Source: Litsea cubeba (lineage: Eukaryota; Streptophyta; Magnoliopsida; Laurales; Lauraceae). Taken from it: DNA of 64,000 nt. The stretch lies in NCBI GenBank assembly GCA_012931725.1, contig CM022951.1, positions 38,594,428 to 38,658,427 on the forward strand. The letters run 5' to 3'. Within the stretch, counting starts at the first letter, position 1; the number at the start of each line of letters is the position of its first letter. The translations under genes and the position numbers were made by a program. Under the pieces are notes generated by a model. It ran no database searches. It saw nothing but the letters and a program-made list of their open reading frames with translations, and was not told the origin of the DNA. Positions 31,680-41,603 of this stretch are shown here, piece by piece.

Positions 31680-32470
31680 AGTAACCTTACCAAAAGAAAG
31701 AAATTAGAAAGATTCTTTCCCAAAAGAAAGATATCTTGAGGGATTCTCTCCCAAAAAGGAATCAATGAGGGATTTTCTCCCAAGAAGAAATCTATGACGG
31801 ATTCTTTCCCAAAAGAAAGATATCTTGAGATATTCTATCCCAAAAATAAAGGGATCATGAGAGATTCTCTCCAAGTAAAGATATTCTTGGATATTCTCTA
31901 TCCAAATGAGATATTTTTGGATATTCTTTACAAAAATGACACCGTATGAGATCTAAGCTATTTCAAAAGCTTAAGGTCCCATGGGTTAGCCCATATGAGC
32001 CAGGTTTGACCACCTAGGCACAAAAAAAAAAAAAAAAAGAGAAATAAATTTTGGGCTTTTAGTCAAAGAGAAATCCCTCTTACCAAGAGCATACAAAAAT
32101 GGTTCCATGCCTCTTTTGAGTTGATTGGACCATACAAAAGAAAATTCCAAGCCCCATGAGCTTCCAAAAATCAAGCCATCCAGCCTCATCTACCAAATTG
32201 AGCCAAATTCTTGAAATTGACATTCCATCAAACCAAATCCTGGTCCCCTAACTTGCCACATACAGCCTGTTAGGTCACAAGACCAAAACCAAAAACCAAA
32301 ACTTGATCCCCTAACTTGCCACATACAGCCTGTTAGGTCACAAGATCAAAACCAAAATTGATCCCCCAACATTCCACATACAGCTTGTTGGGTCACACGA
32401 TCAAAACCAAACCCGACCCCCTAACCTGCCACATATAGCCTGTTAGGTCACAAGGTCAAAACCCAAATCC
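31680..32470. repeat. two tandem repeat sets before the polypurine tract
   Basis: Between 31685 and 31930 a unit of about 30 bp with GATTCTNTCCCAAAA recurs six or more times. Between 32230 and 32460 a unit of 55-60 bp with CACATACAGCCTGTTAGGTCACA recurs four times. Both lie upstream of the antisense gene and downstream of pol. Confidence 0.85.
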
Positions 32471-32677
32471 ACATCCCTGATGTCATCTTCAAAACTTTGC
32501 CTCGAGATGGTACGTGATCCCTTTCACTACCATAAAATTCCCCTGGAAGCTCAAAAGGCTACAAATACCAAAAAGAAAGATTGCTCAAAGACTCTTGGTC
32601 AAGTCACACGCTCTCCTTCAAAAAATCTCTTCGAGGCACATCGACTACAAAAGTTAAGCAACTCGCCGCTGTACCTC

Positions 32678-32688
32678 GAGGGGGCATT
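32678..32688 (+). other. polypurine tract, Tat copy A
   Basis: GAGGGGGCATT immediately precedes the TGTTGACACC start of the 3' LTR. Confidence 0.8.
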
Positions 32689-35012
32689 TGTTGACACCAA
32701 AAATGTCACTTTGCCTTTTCAAGATCCAAAGAGCTACATGAAGTCGCAACCTGCCATAAATAGGCAATGCTGCTTCCAAAATAAAATCTTGTCAGAATCA
32801 AACAAAAACTGCAAGATTCTTCCAGACAGCCAAAAGAGGAGTACACAAGAAGTTTCGGGCCATTTCAAAATCATTTGGCCTAACTTCGCTTCTCCGACAG
32901 CCAAATCAGGCCTCTCGGCGACAAAAGCTCTCCGGGACCATGGTTTCCAAGACAGAACCTATGGATCATCTTAAAATGACTCCAATAGGTTCCCTGTCAA
33001 ATTTCAAGTCAATCGGACATCGGTTGACCACACATCAAACCGCGACATCTTCATCGCGATAAAAAGCAAGTCTGCAGGTGATAGGACCCCAAACGGCTTC
33101 GAAACTCAAACAAAAGCCTATGGTTGGTCTTATTTATTGCTCAGGAGGCTTCACACCAAATTTCAGGTCATTCCGACATCGTTTGACCCAGTTTCAGCTT
33201 CTGACGGAAAATCGGCAGCTCTGCGCGACAAAGTCTTCGGCTTTCTCAGGAAATTGGAAACTTTGCAAAATAAAATGCAAGGATTCTCATCAGGTTTCGT
33301 ACAAAGAAATCAGGCCAATAAATGGTCAAAATGTCAAGGAAAAGTACAGAAGAAAAAAGAATCAGAAAAAAGCAAAAACGGACGCAAAACGGGACACGAA
33401 AGGGGGAAAACCCCCCCCAGGGTCGCAGACCCCTGCGACCCTGGGCCAGGGTCGCCGGCGACCTTGGACCCCGGGGTCGCCGGGAAAGCCCCGGAAACCC
33501 CGGTTTTCGCCGTTTTTTTCGCGATTCGAGGAGCCCAGCCCCTGGTACTTTCCAAAATTCATGCTTTTGAGACACCAAGTCCTCTGACATCCGTCCAAAA
33601 CACGGGTAAATCATCAAGAGTATCAAAGACAGTATTGATCACCACCCGGTCAACCAAAAAAAGTGTGCTTTCCACCCGACCGATCGAGAAATCGACAGGA
33701 CAGATGGCACCGACCCGCTGTTGGCAACAAACACCTGAAATTACATGATCATCTGATGTCGATCTACATGAAGATCCATCGATGATCATCAACAGAAGAA
33801 TCTCAAAAGACGTGGCACGGCCCGCGACTCTTCAGCTGCTCGGCGACCACTTAATGCGATTAATTGACTAACTTTATTACAGTCATTAATCCATTTCTTT
33901 GGACGGCCCAATCAGAAGCAAGCATTCGGGAGTTACAAGTCAAGAGATTCATGGCATTTAACCCATGAAACTCCTCCCATCATGGCGATTAAAGGCGATT
34001 AAATGCCCTCAATCTCCTCCGGCCAATCAGAAGCCAAGAAAAAGGAGTTACAAAATAAACAATTCAATTTTTGTAACTCCTCCCATTATGCGGCTTAATG
34101 ACAATAAAAGCCCATAAACCCACCTAAAAGGCTACCTAAAAGCCTATAAATAGGAGGGCTCTCCAAGAAGAACAACAGAGACAGACAACAAACATCAGCA
34201 GACAGCAGTCAGAAATCCAGAGAAAGAAAAAGAGAGAAAACTCTGCGGAAGTTCTACACCGGCCACCGCAACAAGGTGACAAAAGTCCCTTGAGGGGTAC
34301 CCCCCCCAAGGTCCTTGCCTTCTCCTCCTGCCTCCAATGGCTTAGATATGGCTTTTCAGCCCGTCTACTCGGTTTTTTATTGGACATAGGACCTTCCTTT
34401 GGTCTTTGTCTTCTAAAAACCTGAGGTTATAGCCAAGCCAAGCGAATCAAATAGCATCCTCTGTTCTCATCTGCATGGATGATGGCGAAGCCCACATATG
34501 GCTTGCGACCGTCAATCTAAACGAGTCCCCCATAATCTCCTGAGAAGTTAGATCCTCCTTTTCTTGCTTTTCATTGTAGTTTGTATTTTTTCAAAAGAGA
34601 CAAAAATCACAATTCTTGTCTTTCATTATTGATAAGGGTTGTAAATCGGCTATAAACGCCAAAATCGGCTATAAACGCCAAAATCGGCTATAAACGCCAA
34701 AAATCGGCTATAAACGCCAAAATCGGCTATAAATGCCAAAGAAATCGCCTTTCACGGCAAACTAAGAAAAATGTCTCTTTTCTTAAATATATGTGCAATG
34801 GAAAACTTGAAAGAAGTTGATTTCCTTTTTACTTGCGAAGGTTGATCTCCGGATCACCACTTGCAATTCCAAGTAAAAATAGAAAATCTGGCACACCCAC
34901 AAAAAAAGAAATGTTGATGCACGCCCCTGCCCCCCGGTTACGAAAGGGTCGGACCCGACGGACTCCCACGTCCGCCGACCTCGGTAGAACCGAGCAGGAG
35001 CGCGGTCCATCA
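32689..35012 (+). repeat. 3' LTR of Tat copy A, 2324 bp
   Basis: It matches 16246-18552 with about ten small differences: single-base changes, length changes in C-runs near 33410 and 34300, and one extra CGGCTATAAACGCC unit. It is followed by the target duplication ATCAT at 35013-35017. TATA box at 34145-34152. Confidence 0.93.
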
Positions 35013-35017
35013 ATCAT

Positions 35018-35205
35018 GCGTAGTCTATTTTCTGGCAGGGGTTTTAAAAAAAAAATCTACCAACTGATCGTGTGTGCTTGTGAATTCTAGTACAATATTA
35101 CCCTTCTGCACATGATCTCTAAGAAAATGATATGTTCCAATTTTTTTTTAAATTTAAACGCAAGAAAAAATAATTAAATGAAACTAACAAATAAATAATA
35201 AGAAA
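35018..35205 (-). other. SIRE 3' non-coding sequence right of the Tat insertion
   Basis: This lies downstream of the SIRE pol stop (minus) and joins 16245 in the pre-insertion element. AT-rich, nothing recognised. Confidence 0.6.
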
Positions 35206-38200
35206 TTATTTAACAACACAGATACCAAGGGATTTTCTCATGTTTTTAAATTTTGAAACATTCAATGGTTTTGTCAGAATATCTGTAAGTTGTGTCTCGA
35301 TAGAAATATGGTCCAAAACTACGACTCCCTCTTCAACCAATTCTCTAATGAAATGATGTCTAATATCAATATGCTTAGTTCTAGAGTGTTGGACAGGATT
35401 TTTGGAAATATTGATAGCACTGGTGTTACCACAATACAAATTCATGCTACCTTGTTCAATACCATAGTCTTTCAGCATTTGTTTCATCCATAACATTTGA
35501 GTACAACCACTTCCAGCTGCTATATATTCTGCTTCAGCTGTGGATATGGAAATGGATGACTGTTTCTTGCTGTGCCAAGTAACTAGACAGTTTCCTAGGT
35601 AGAAGCAACCACCACTAGTCGATTTTCTATCATCCACATTTCCAGCCCAATCGGCATCTGAGTATCCAGCAATATAAGTAGATGAATTATATGGATACCA
35701 TAAGCCATATCCTGAAGCCCCTGAAACATATCTAATGATTCTCTTAACAGCTTTCAAATGAGCTTCTTTGGGATCAGATTGATATCTGGCACAAGCTCCT
35801 ACACTGAAAGCAATATCAGGTCTACTAGCTGTAAGATATAATAGGCTCCCTATTATGCTTCTATATAGACTATGATCAACATTCTTACCACTCATATCCT
35901 TAGATAATTTGAGAGTTGTGCTCATGGGTGTGTTCATGTGCTTGGCTGAATCTAATCCAAACCTTTTGACCAATTCTTTAGCATACTTGGTCTGGGAAAT
36001 AAACATTCCATCAGTCGGTTGTTTTATTTGTAATCCTAAAAAGAAATTAAGTTCGCCAACCATGCTCATCTCAAATTCAAATTTCATAAGATTAGCAAAT
36101 CTTTTTGTTAAATCATTACAAGTAGATCCAAACACAATATCATCAACATAGATTTGAGCAATCAAAATAGTGTCATTTATTCTTTGAATAAATAGAGTTT
36201 TATCAACACTTCCCCTTTCAAAATTGTGATCAACCAAAAATTGAGTGAGTCTTTCATACCAAGCTCTAGGAGCTTGTTTGAGACCATAGAGAGCCTTTTT
36301 AAGATAATACACATGATTAGGCTCCTTAGGATCTTCAAACCCTTTAGGTTGCTCAACATAAACTTCTTCTTCTAATATGCCATTTAGAAAAGCACTTTTC
36401 ATATCCATTTGATATAATTTAAATTTCAAAGAGCAAGCAATGGCAAGTAAGATTCTAATGGATTCAAGTCTAGCAAAATGAGCAAATGTTTCTTCAAAGT
36501 CTATTCCTTCAATTTGGGAATATCCCTGGGCAACCAGTCTGGCCTTGTTTCTAACTATGGTACCATTTTCATCAAGTTTATTTTTGAAAACCCATTTGGT
36601 ACCTACAACATTTTTGTCAATAAGCCTAGGTACTAATTCCCATACTTCATTTCTAGTAAATTGATTTAGCTCTTCTTGCATAGCATTTATCCAACAATCA
36701 TCAGAGAAAGCTTCATTAACAGTTTTAGGTTCAATGATAGAAGTAAAGCAAAGATAACTAACAATATTTTCCAATTGCCTTCTAGTCTTGACACCAGCCA
36801 AAGGATCTCCTAGAATTTGGTCCATAGGATGATGTTTCATATTTACTAAGTTCTTAGAGATTAGAGGCTCATCCAGCTTAGCTGTTGGGACTTCAATCTC
36901 ATCATTATCAGAGTTTTCTTGATTACTGGAATCTTTTAATTTGTCATCAATGACAACATTTATAGATTCTTGTATGGCTCCAGTGTTTGTGTTCAAAACA
37001 CTGTATGCACGACTGTTTTGAGAATAGCCAATAAAAATGCCTTCATCACTTTTTGAGTCAAATTTGCTCAAATATTCTCTATCCTTGAGAATATAACATT
37101 TACTACCAAAAATTTTAAAGTAGCTAATGTTTGGCTTTTTCTCATGCCATAATTCATAAGCAGTTTTGTTCAAGCCAGTTCTCAAGTAAACCCTGTTTAT
37201 GATGTAACAAGCTGTATTCACTGCTTCAGCCCATAGATCTCTAGGGAGCTTCTTTCCATGAAGCATAACTGTGGCCATCTCTTATAAAACCCGATTCTTT
37301 CTTTCAGCAACTCCATTTTGTTGAGGAGTTTTAGAGGCAGAAAATTCATGGTGAATTCCATACTTATCACAGTATTTTTCAAATCTAATATTCTCAAATT
37401 CACCACCATGATCACTTCTTATTCTAGCAACTGCTCTTCCTTTTTTAACTTGAAATCTTTTCACAATCTTTTTGAATTTAACATATGCATCAGATTTTCC
37501 CCTCAATAATGCAACCCAAGTAAATCTGGAATAATCATCAACAATAACAAGGAAGTATTTTTTGCCACCTCTACTCTCTTTCTTTGTTGGACCAACCAAG
37601 TCCATATGGAGAAGCTCTAAGGATCTAGAAGTCTTTAAGGACTTAGTCTTTTTGTGAGAGTTTCTGATTTGTTTACCTTTTTAACACTCTCCACAAACTG
37701 TTTTTGACTTCCTGCTAATTTTTGGAAGGCCCTTTACGTACTTGTTTAAATTGGACAAGTCTCTATGGTTCACATGTCCAAGCCTTTGATGCCATAGTTG
37801 GGCTTCATAAAGATGAGCTATGTAACAGGCTGAACTAGATGCTTCTTTGTAATTACCAACAACATAACAGTTTTCTTGATTTCTAAGACCTCTTAGAATC
37901 ACTTTACCATTTTTTGAAATCTCACAACCATGACTAGTAAAGAAGACAGCATGGTTTTTATCATAAATTTGTGAAATGCTAAGCAAGTTATGTTTCAAAC
38001 CATCAACGCATAAAACATCTTCTATTTTAGGCAAGTTAGGAACATTCAGAGTACCCTTTCCTATAACTTTAGCAATATTACCATCACCAAAAGTGACAGT
38101 TCCACCATCAAAATTATTTAATTTGGAGAAGAGTGTTTTATCCCCAGTCATGTGTCTAGAGCACCCACTATCTAGGAACCATACAGATTGGTCTCTAGCT

Positions 38201-38245
38201 TTAAGAGCTGTGTGAACAAGTAGACTTTTAGGTACCCACGTATAC
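35206..38245 (-). pseudogene. pol: SIRE-type copia pol (protease, integrase, RT, RNase H), broken by two stops
   Basis: One minus-strand frame runs from about 38245 to 35206 with TAA stops at 37681-37683 and 37282-37284. Protease shows FLDSGCSRHMTG just upstream of 38151. The pre-integrase zinc finger is HQRLGHVNH...CGEC. Integrase has HMDLVGP, SDHGGEFEN and NGVAERKN. The stop at 37282 falls just after the integrase glutamate region. RT has the TKWVFKNK and QIYVDDIVFGS blocks. RNase H has SDADWAGN and STAEAEYIA and ends KSLGICVVK. Motifs are intact apart from the two stops. Both fit loss of a CAA or CAG glutamine codon, judging from family consensus at those positions. A frameshift near 38240-38265 separates it from gag, which is normally in the same frame. 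Confidence 0.88.
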
Positions 38246-40124
38246 CTTTGCGTGTGAGAAGTTCCTCATGACCTAGAGACTCATATTGAAGAAAAGATCT
38301 CTTTGGGTTCCTTTTTGTAGATAAAACATTTTTAGAATGATTATAGAATTGAGTTTTTAGCTGATAAATTTGTTTCATCAATTCATTTAGTTTTTGAGAA
38401 AATAAATTGCCTGAGTTTTTCTTTTTAGTTGGTTCCTTTTTCCTGTCATATTTGATATATCTTTTTCTTTCATAAGAATTATATATAACTTTAGGAATGT
38501 TTTGATTAATAAAGGAAGTCTTTCCTTTTATAAATTTAGTAGAGACATCGGGGTTTTGTTTTGATTCTTTGTTGTACCCCAGCCCAGTTTTGTCTCTTTG
38601 ATATTTACCCATTCTAAATAGTTTTTCAAAATTTCCTTCTCCATGAGTAAAAGAATACTCATATTTTTCATTATACCATATTAGATGGGTTACTTCCTTT
38701 TTTAAATTAGTGATTACCTCTTTTAGAGTATCAGTTTCTTTCTTATGATTTCTTATGTGTTCACTGGCAATTTGAAATTTAGAGTTGGTTTCGTTAAGAT
38801 CATTGGTTAAGATATTAATTTCACCTGTTAAGGTTTTAACATTGTCTTTTAAAACTTTATTATTTGCTTCTTGTTTTCTTATGATATTAATTAACTTGCA
38901 GCTCTCATCATAGAGTCTATTATATGATTCTTGAAGATTTTCATCATTGTCTTCATTATCTGAGCCATCATATTCAGATTCTGGTTCTTCTTCAAATTCT
39001 TTAATATCTGAATTTTTATATTCATCCTCACATTTCTCAAAATGAGATTTTTCAGATGTCTCAACTAATGGATCACATAAACTTCGAGCCATTAAAATAG
39101 TGTAATTTTCTGTTTCATCTCGATGTGATTCATCTGATTCTGATTCTGATTCATATGAGTCATCCCATGTTGCCATAAGTGTCTTTTTCTTCCTTTCCAT
39201 TGGACACTCAGAAGATATATGTCCAAGTTTTTGACAGTTATAGCATTTGACTTTTCTTTCTTGACTCTTAGATGAAGAAATGCTTTTGTTTTTATTTTTA
39301 TTAAAGAATTTAAAATTTAAATTTTTTTTCTTAAAATGTCTTATAAATTTCTTAGTGAGAAGAGCAATATCTTCATTATCACTTTCTTCATCATTATCTG
39401 ATTCTCCTTTAGATTGAGTTGATTGAGAGGTTTTTAAAGCAATTGATTTCTTATCTTTGGATTTATTAGAAGCATTATTTAACTTTAACTCAAAAGTTCT
39501 AATATTACCAGATAATTCTTCAACTTTTATAGTTTCTAGGTCATTGTATTCTTCTGTAGAGGTCACTTTGGGGTGAAATCTATCAGGAAGGGATCTAAGG
39601 GTTTTGCTACAGATTTTGCCTTTAGGAATTTGTTCACCAAGTGACCACATCTCATTCACAATTACCATTAGCTTAGTTCGAAATTCATCGAACATTTCAT
39701 CTTCCCTCATTCTTAAAGATTTGAATTGAGAAGTCAACATTTGGAGCTTGGCTCTTTTGACAACAATGGTTGTTCCTTCATAATTTGTTTCCAAAAGATC
39801 CCAAGCTTGTTTAGCTGTAGTACATGTCATAATCTTTTTGTACTCTTCAGCATTCATGGCACAAGTTATGGCATTCAATGCCTTTGCATTGTTGTCTCTC
39901 AGTGCCTTATGATCAGCTGTCCATTTTGCCTTTGCAAGAGGCTGGACGGTGTCATCTGTATTTGTGACTGTAGGAGGAGTCCATCCATCCTCTACACTAT
40001 CCCACACATCTTCGTTAAGAGATTTGATGAAGACGGTCATTCGGGCTTTCCAAAAGGCATAGTTTGTACCATCAAACAATGGAGGTCTGTTTGTAGCACT
40101 ACCTTCTGGATTAGACATTGGCAC
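38172..40124 (-). CDS. gag: SIRE-type copia Gag
   Basis: The frame has 650 codons from the ATG at 40124, 54 bases after the PBS. The N-terminal part (NRPPLFDGTNYAFWKARM on to KAKLQM-like helices) is the copia Gag (UBN2-type) domain, residues about 10-235. A CCHC zinc knuckle CYNCQKLGHISSEC lies near residue 295. A coiled-coil-like Asn/Leu-rich stretch follows at about 400-480. The last 30 or so residues are out of register: the protease frame should continue from about 38250, so the end at 38172 is a frameshift product. Gag itself has no other break. Confidence 0.85.
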   Translation of the reverse strand: MPMSNPEGSATNRPPLFDGTNYAFWKARMTVFIKSLNEDVWDSVEDGWTPPTVTNTDDTVQPLAKAKWTADHKALRDNNAKALNAITCAMNAEEYKKIMTCTTAKQAWDLLETNYEGTTIVVKRAKLQMLTSQFKSLRMREDEMFDEFRTKLMVIVNEMWSLGEQIPKGKICSKTLRSLPDRFHPKVTSTEEYNDLETIKVEELSGNIRTFELKLNNASNKSKDKKSIALKTSQSTQSKGESDNDEESDNEDIALLTKKFIRHFKKKNLNFKFFNKNKNKSISSSKSQERKVKCYNCQKLGHISSECPMERKKKTLMATWDDSYESESESDESHRDETENYTILMARSLCDPLVETSEKSHFEKCEDEYKNSDIKEFEEEPESEYDGSDNEDNDENLQESYNRLYDESCKLINIIRKQEANNKVLKDNVKTLTGEINILTNDLNETNSKFQIASEHIRNHKKETDTLKEVITNLKKEVTHLIWYNEKYEYSFTHGEGNFEKLFRMGKYQRDKTGLGYNKESKQNPDVSTKFIKGKTSFINQNIPKVIYNSYERKRYIKYDRKKEPTKKKNSGNLFSQKLNELMKQIYQLKTQFYNHSKNVLSTKRNPKRSFLQYESLGHEELLTRKGIRGYLKVYLFTQLLKLETNLYGS

Positions 40125-40177
40125 TAGAAAAAAGAAGTAGATCTACTCCGGGTTGTTAAACCTTTAGGGAGTAACCT

Positions 40178-40189
40178 GCTCTGATACCA
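40178..40189 (-). other. primer-binding site (initiator Met tRNA type), SIRE element
   Basis: On minus TGGTATCAGAGC begins two bases after the 5' LTR end. Confidence 0.9.
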
Positions 40190-40191
40190 AA

Positions 40192-41598
40192 TGAAAGTAC
40201 AACTAGGTTCAATGAATAAGTCCTAGAGGGGGGTGAATAGGACAAAATGAATTCTAATGCCAATTTTAAACTTATTAGCCCAATTTTAATCTCAACTTGG
40301 AATAATAGTCACACATAACAAAATAACTTGTTTGAATTATAAGTTCAATGTGCGTGTGCTTAAATAATCAGAGACACTCTAATTTGAAACAAGATAGTAA
40401 GCACAAGAGATTTATAGTGGTTCAGTCACACAGACCTACATCCACTCTCAAGGGTCACACAGTCCCTTGGTTCCACTATAAAGAATCAAACTACACAAGT
40501 ACTGATTCTAACTCAATTTTGTTACTGAGGTTCGATCACACAGATCTAATCCCCACACACAATTTTTTAGAGTGGTTGACACACACAGATTCAATCCACT
40601 GTCACAAAGATATAAATTTGAATGGAGGTCGAACACTTGCCTTTGATGAAGATCGAAAGTGTTCGAGGAAGCTTTTGACCGTGATTGAAGCTTTTTACCT
40701 CTTGCAGCTAGCTTGGTGTTGATGATGAAACTCTATTGAGATGCACAACCAAGTTGTAGAGGTTTGATTTCTAGGGCAGAAATGAGAGATAGCTTTATGG
40801 GTTAGGATACCCTAGATCTGGCTTCTCAAAGCACACTCCTTAGAGCTAAGTAAGCCCTTGGATTTTTCAAGATAGAATCTAAGTGTGTTTGGAAGAAGCT
40901 TTAAGAGCTTGGGAAAGGTTTACAAGAATTTAGAACAAAGGCTCTTCAAAAATTGGACTCCTTGATGTTGAAGATGGGCTTCAGGTATTTATAGAAAAGT
41001 TTCAACAGTCATAAAACGGCTAGTGAACAGTGAATAGTGAATACTGTTACTGTTCAAACTGCTAGTGAATAGTGAAGAGTGAACAGTGTTACTGTTCAAC
41101 GGCTAGCGAACAGTAAACAGTGAATAGTGAATAGTGAACAATGAATAGTGAAGTTACTATTCAAACGGCTAGTGAACAGTGAATAGTGATGTTACTGTTC
41201 ATGCGGCCAGCCGTGAGGTAACCGAAAAACCATTTTAAAAGAGTTTTTGCTCTCTTGAAAAGTAATCGCAAGGTGACCGAAAACCATGGCGGTTAGCTGA
41301 CTTCTGAGGCTTGTTTTGAGTCTTGGAAAAGCTGAAAAATAATCTCTAAAATCCTATTAAATAAGCCATTAAACTAAGGGTTTTTAGGGCCATGTCTTGG
41401 TTGGTTTGGAGTCCCATTTACCTGAATAGGTTGGCACACATATGGACATCTTCTTTTATGAATCCGGGCCTTCCAAGACTTGATCTTCTGCCTTCAAACT
41501 TGATCTTCCTTGAGAAATTCTGAGAGGCAAGGTCTTGGATTCTTCGACACGAAATTGACAATACAAAAACAAGTGCTCATAGGAATGTGGCACTAACA
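40192..41598 (-). repeat. 5' LTR of the SIRE-like element, 1407 bp
   Basis: It pairs with 13027-14319 and is followed by the target duplication AAGGT at 41599-41603. It is 114 bp longer than the other LTR, mainly because of expanded GTGAACAGT/ATAGTGAA repeats at 41015-41200. Minus-strand TATA box at 40985-40994. Confidence 0.9.
41015..41200. repeat. GTGAACAGTGAATAGTG repeat expansion with inverted ACTGTTCA
   Basis: Multiple GTGAATAGT and GTGAACAGT units alternate with TTACTGTTCA. The direct and inverted forms can pair with each other into hairpins. The matching region of the 3' LTR (13855-13925) is much shorter. Confidence 0.85.
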
Positions 41599-41603
41599 AA
41601 GGT

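Larger units (their letters stand above)
16246..35012 (+). mobile_element. Ty3/gypsy Tat-type element, copy A, with deleted PR-RT-RH and an antisense gene
   Basis: The target duplication ATCAT lies at 16241-16245 and 35013-35017. The LTRs are 16246-18552 and 32689-35012, about 99% identical by eye with roughly ten small differences. The order on plus is PBS, repeat-rich leader, gag (20408-23698), end of an archaeal-type RNase H (23640-23830), integrase (to 25233), a long tail with tandem repeats, an antisense spliced gene (26799-31499), a polypurine tract and the 3' LTR. The second RNase H after the polymerase domains and an antisense frame before the 3' LTR are Tat-lineage traits (family knowledge). 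Protease, reverse transcriptase and the main RNase H are absent. It is inserted in the SIRE element in the opposite orientation. Confidence 0.9.
13027..41598 (-). mobile_element. Ty1/copia SIRE (Maximus)-like element, interrupted by a Tat-type insertion
   Basis: The target duplication AAGGT lies at 13022-13026 and 41599-41603. The LTRs are 13027-14319 (3') and 40192-41598 (5'), and the element reads on minus: PBS 40178-40189, gag 38172-40124, pol 35206-38245, then a 3' region (35018-35205 joined to 14320-16245) holding an antisense frame and several polypurine tracts. Removing the Tat element at 16246-35012 leaves about 9.8 kb, normal for SIRE/Maximus. The LTRs differ by scattered substitutions and by extra short repeats in the 5' copy. 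The polyprotein is broken by one frameshift and two stops, so this insertion is older than the Tat copy inside it. Confidence 0.9.

Noticed and set aside
31034..31783. Lys-rich and Phe-rich frames on both strands
   Set aside because: Pure consequence of poly-A and AAAG low-complexity sequence in the intron and upstream of the antisense gene.
32480..32974. 164-codon frame running into the Tat 3' LTR
   Set aside because: It crosses the polypurine tract and LTR boundary and has no domain. The frame in the LTR is also found at the 5' LTR with a different upstream part.
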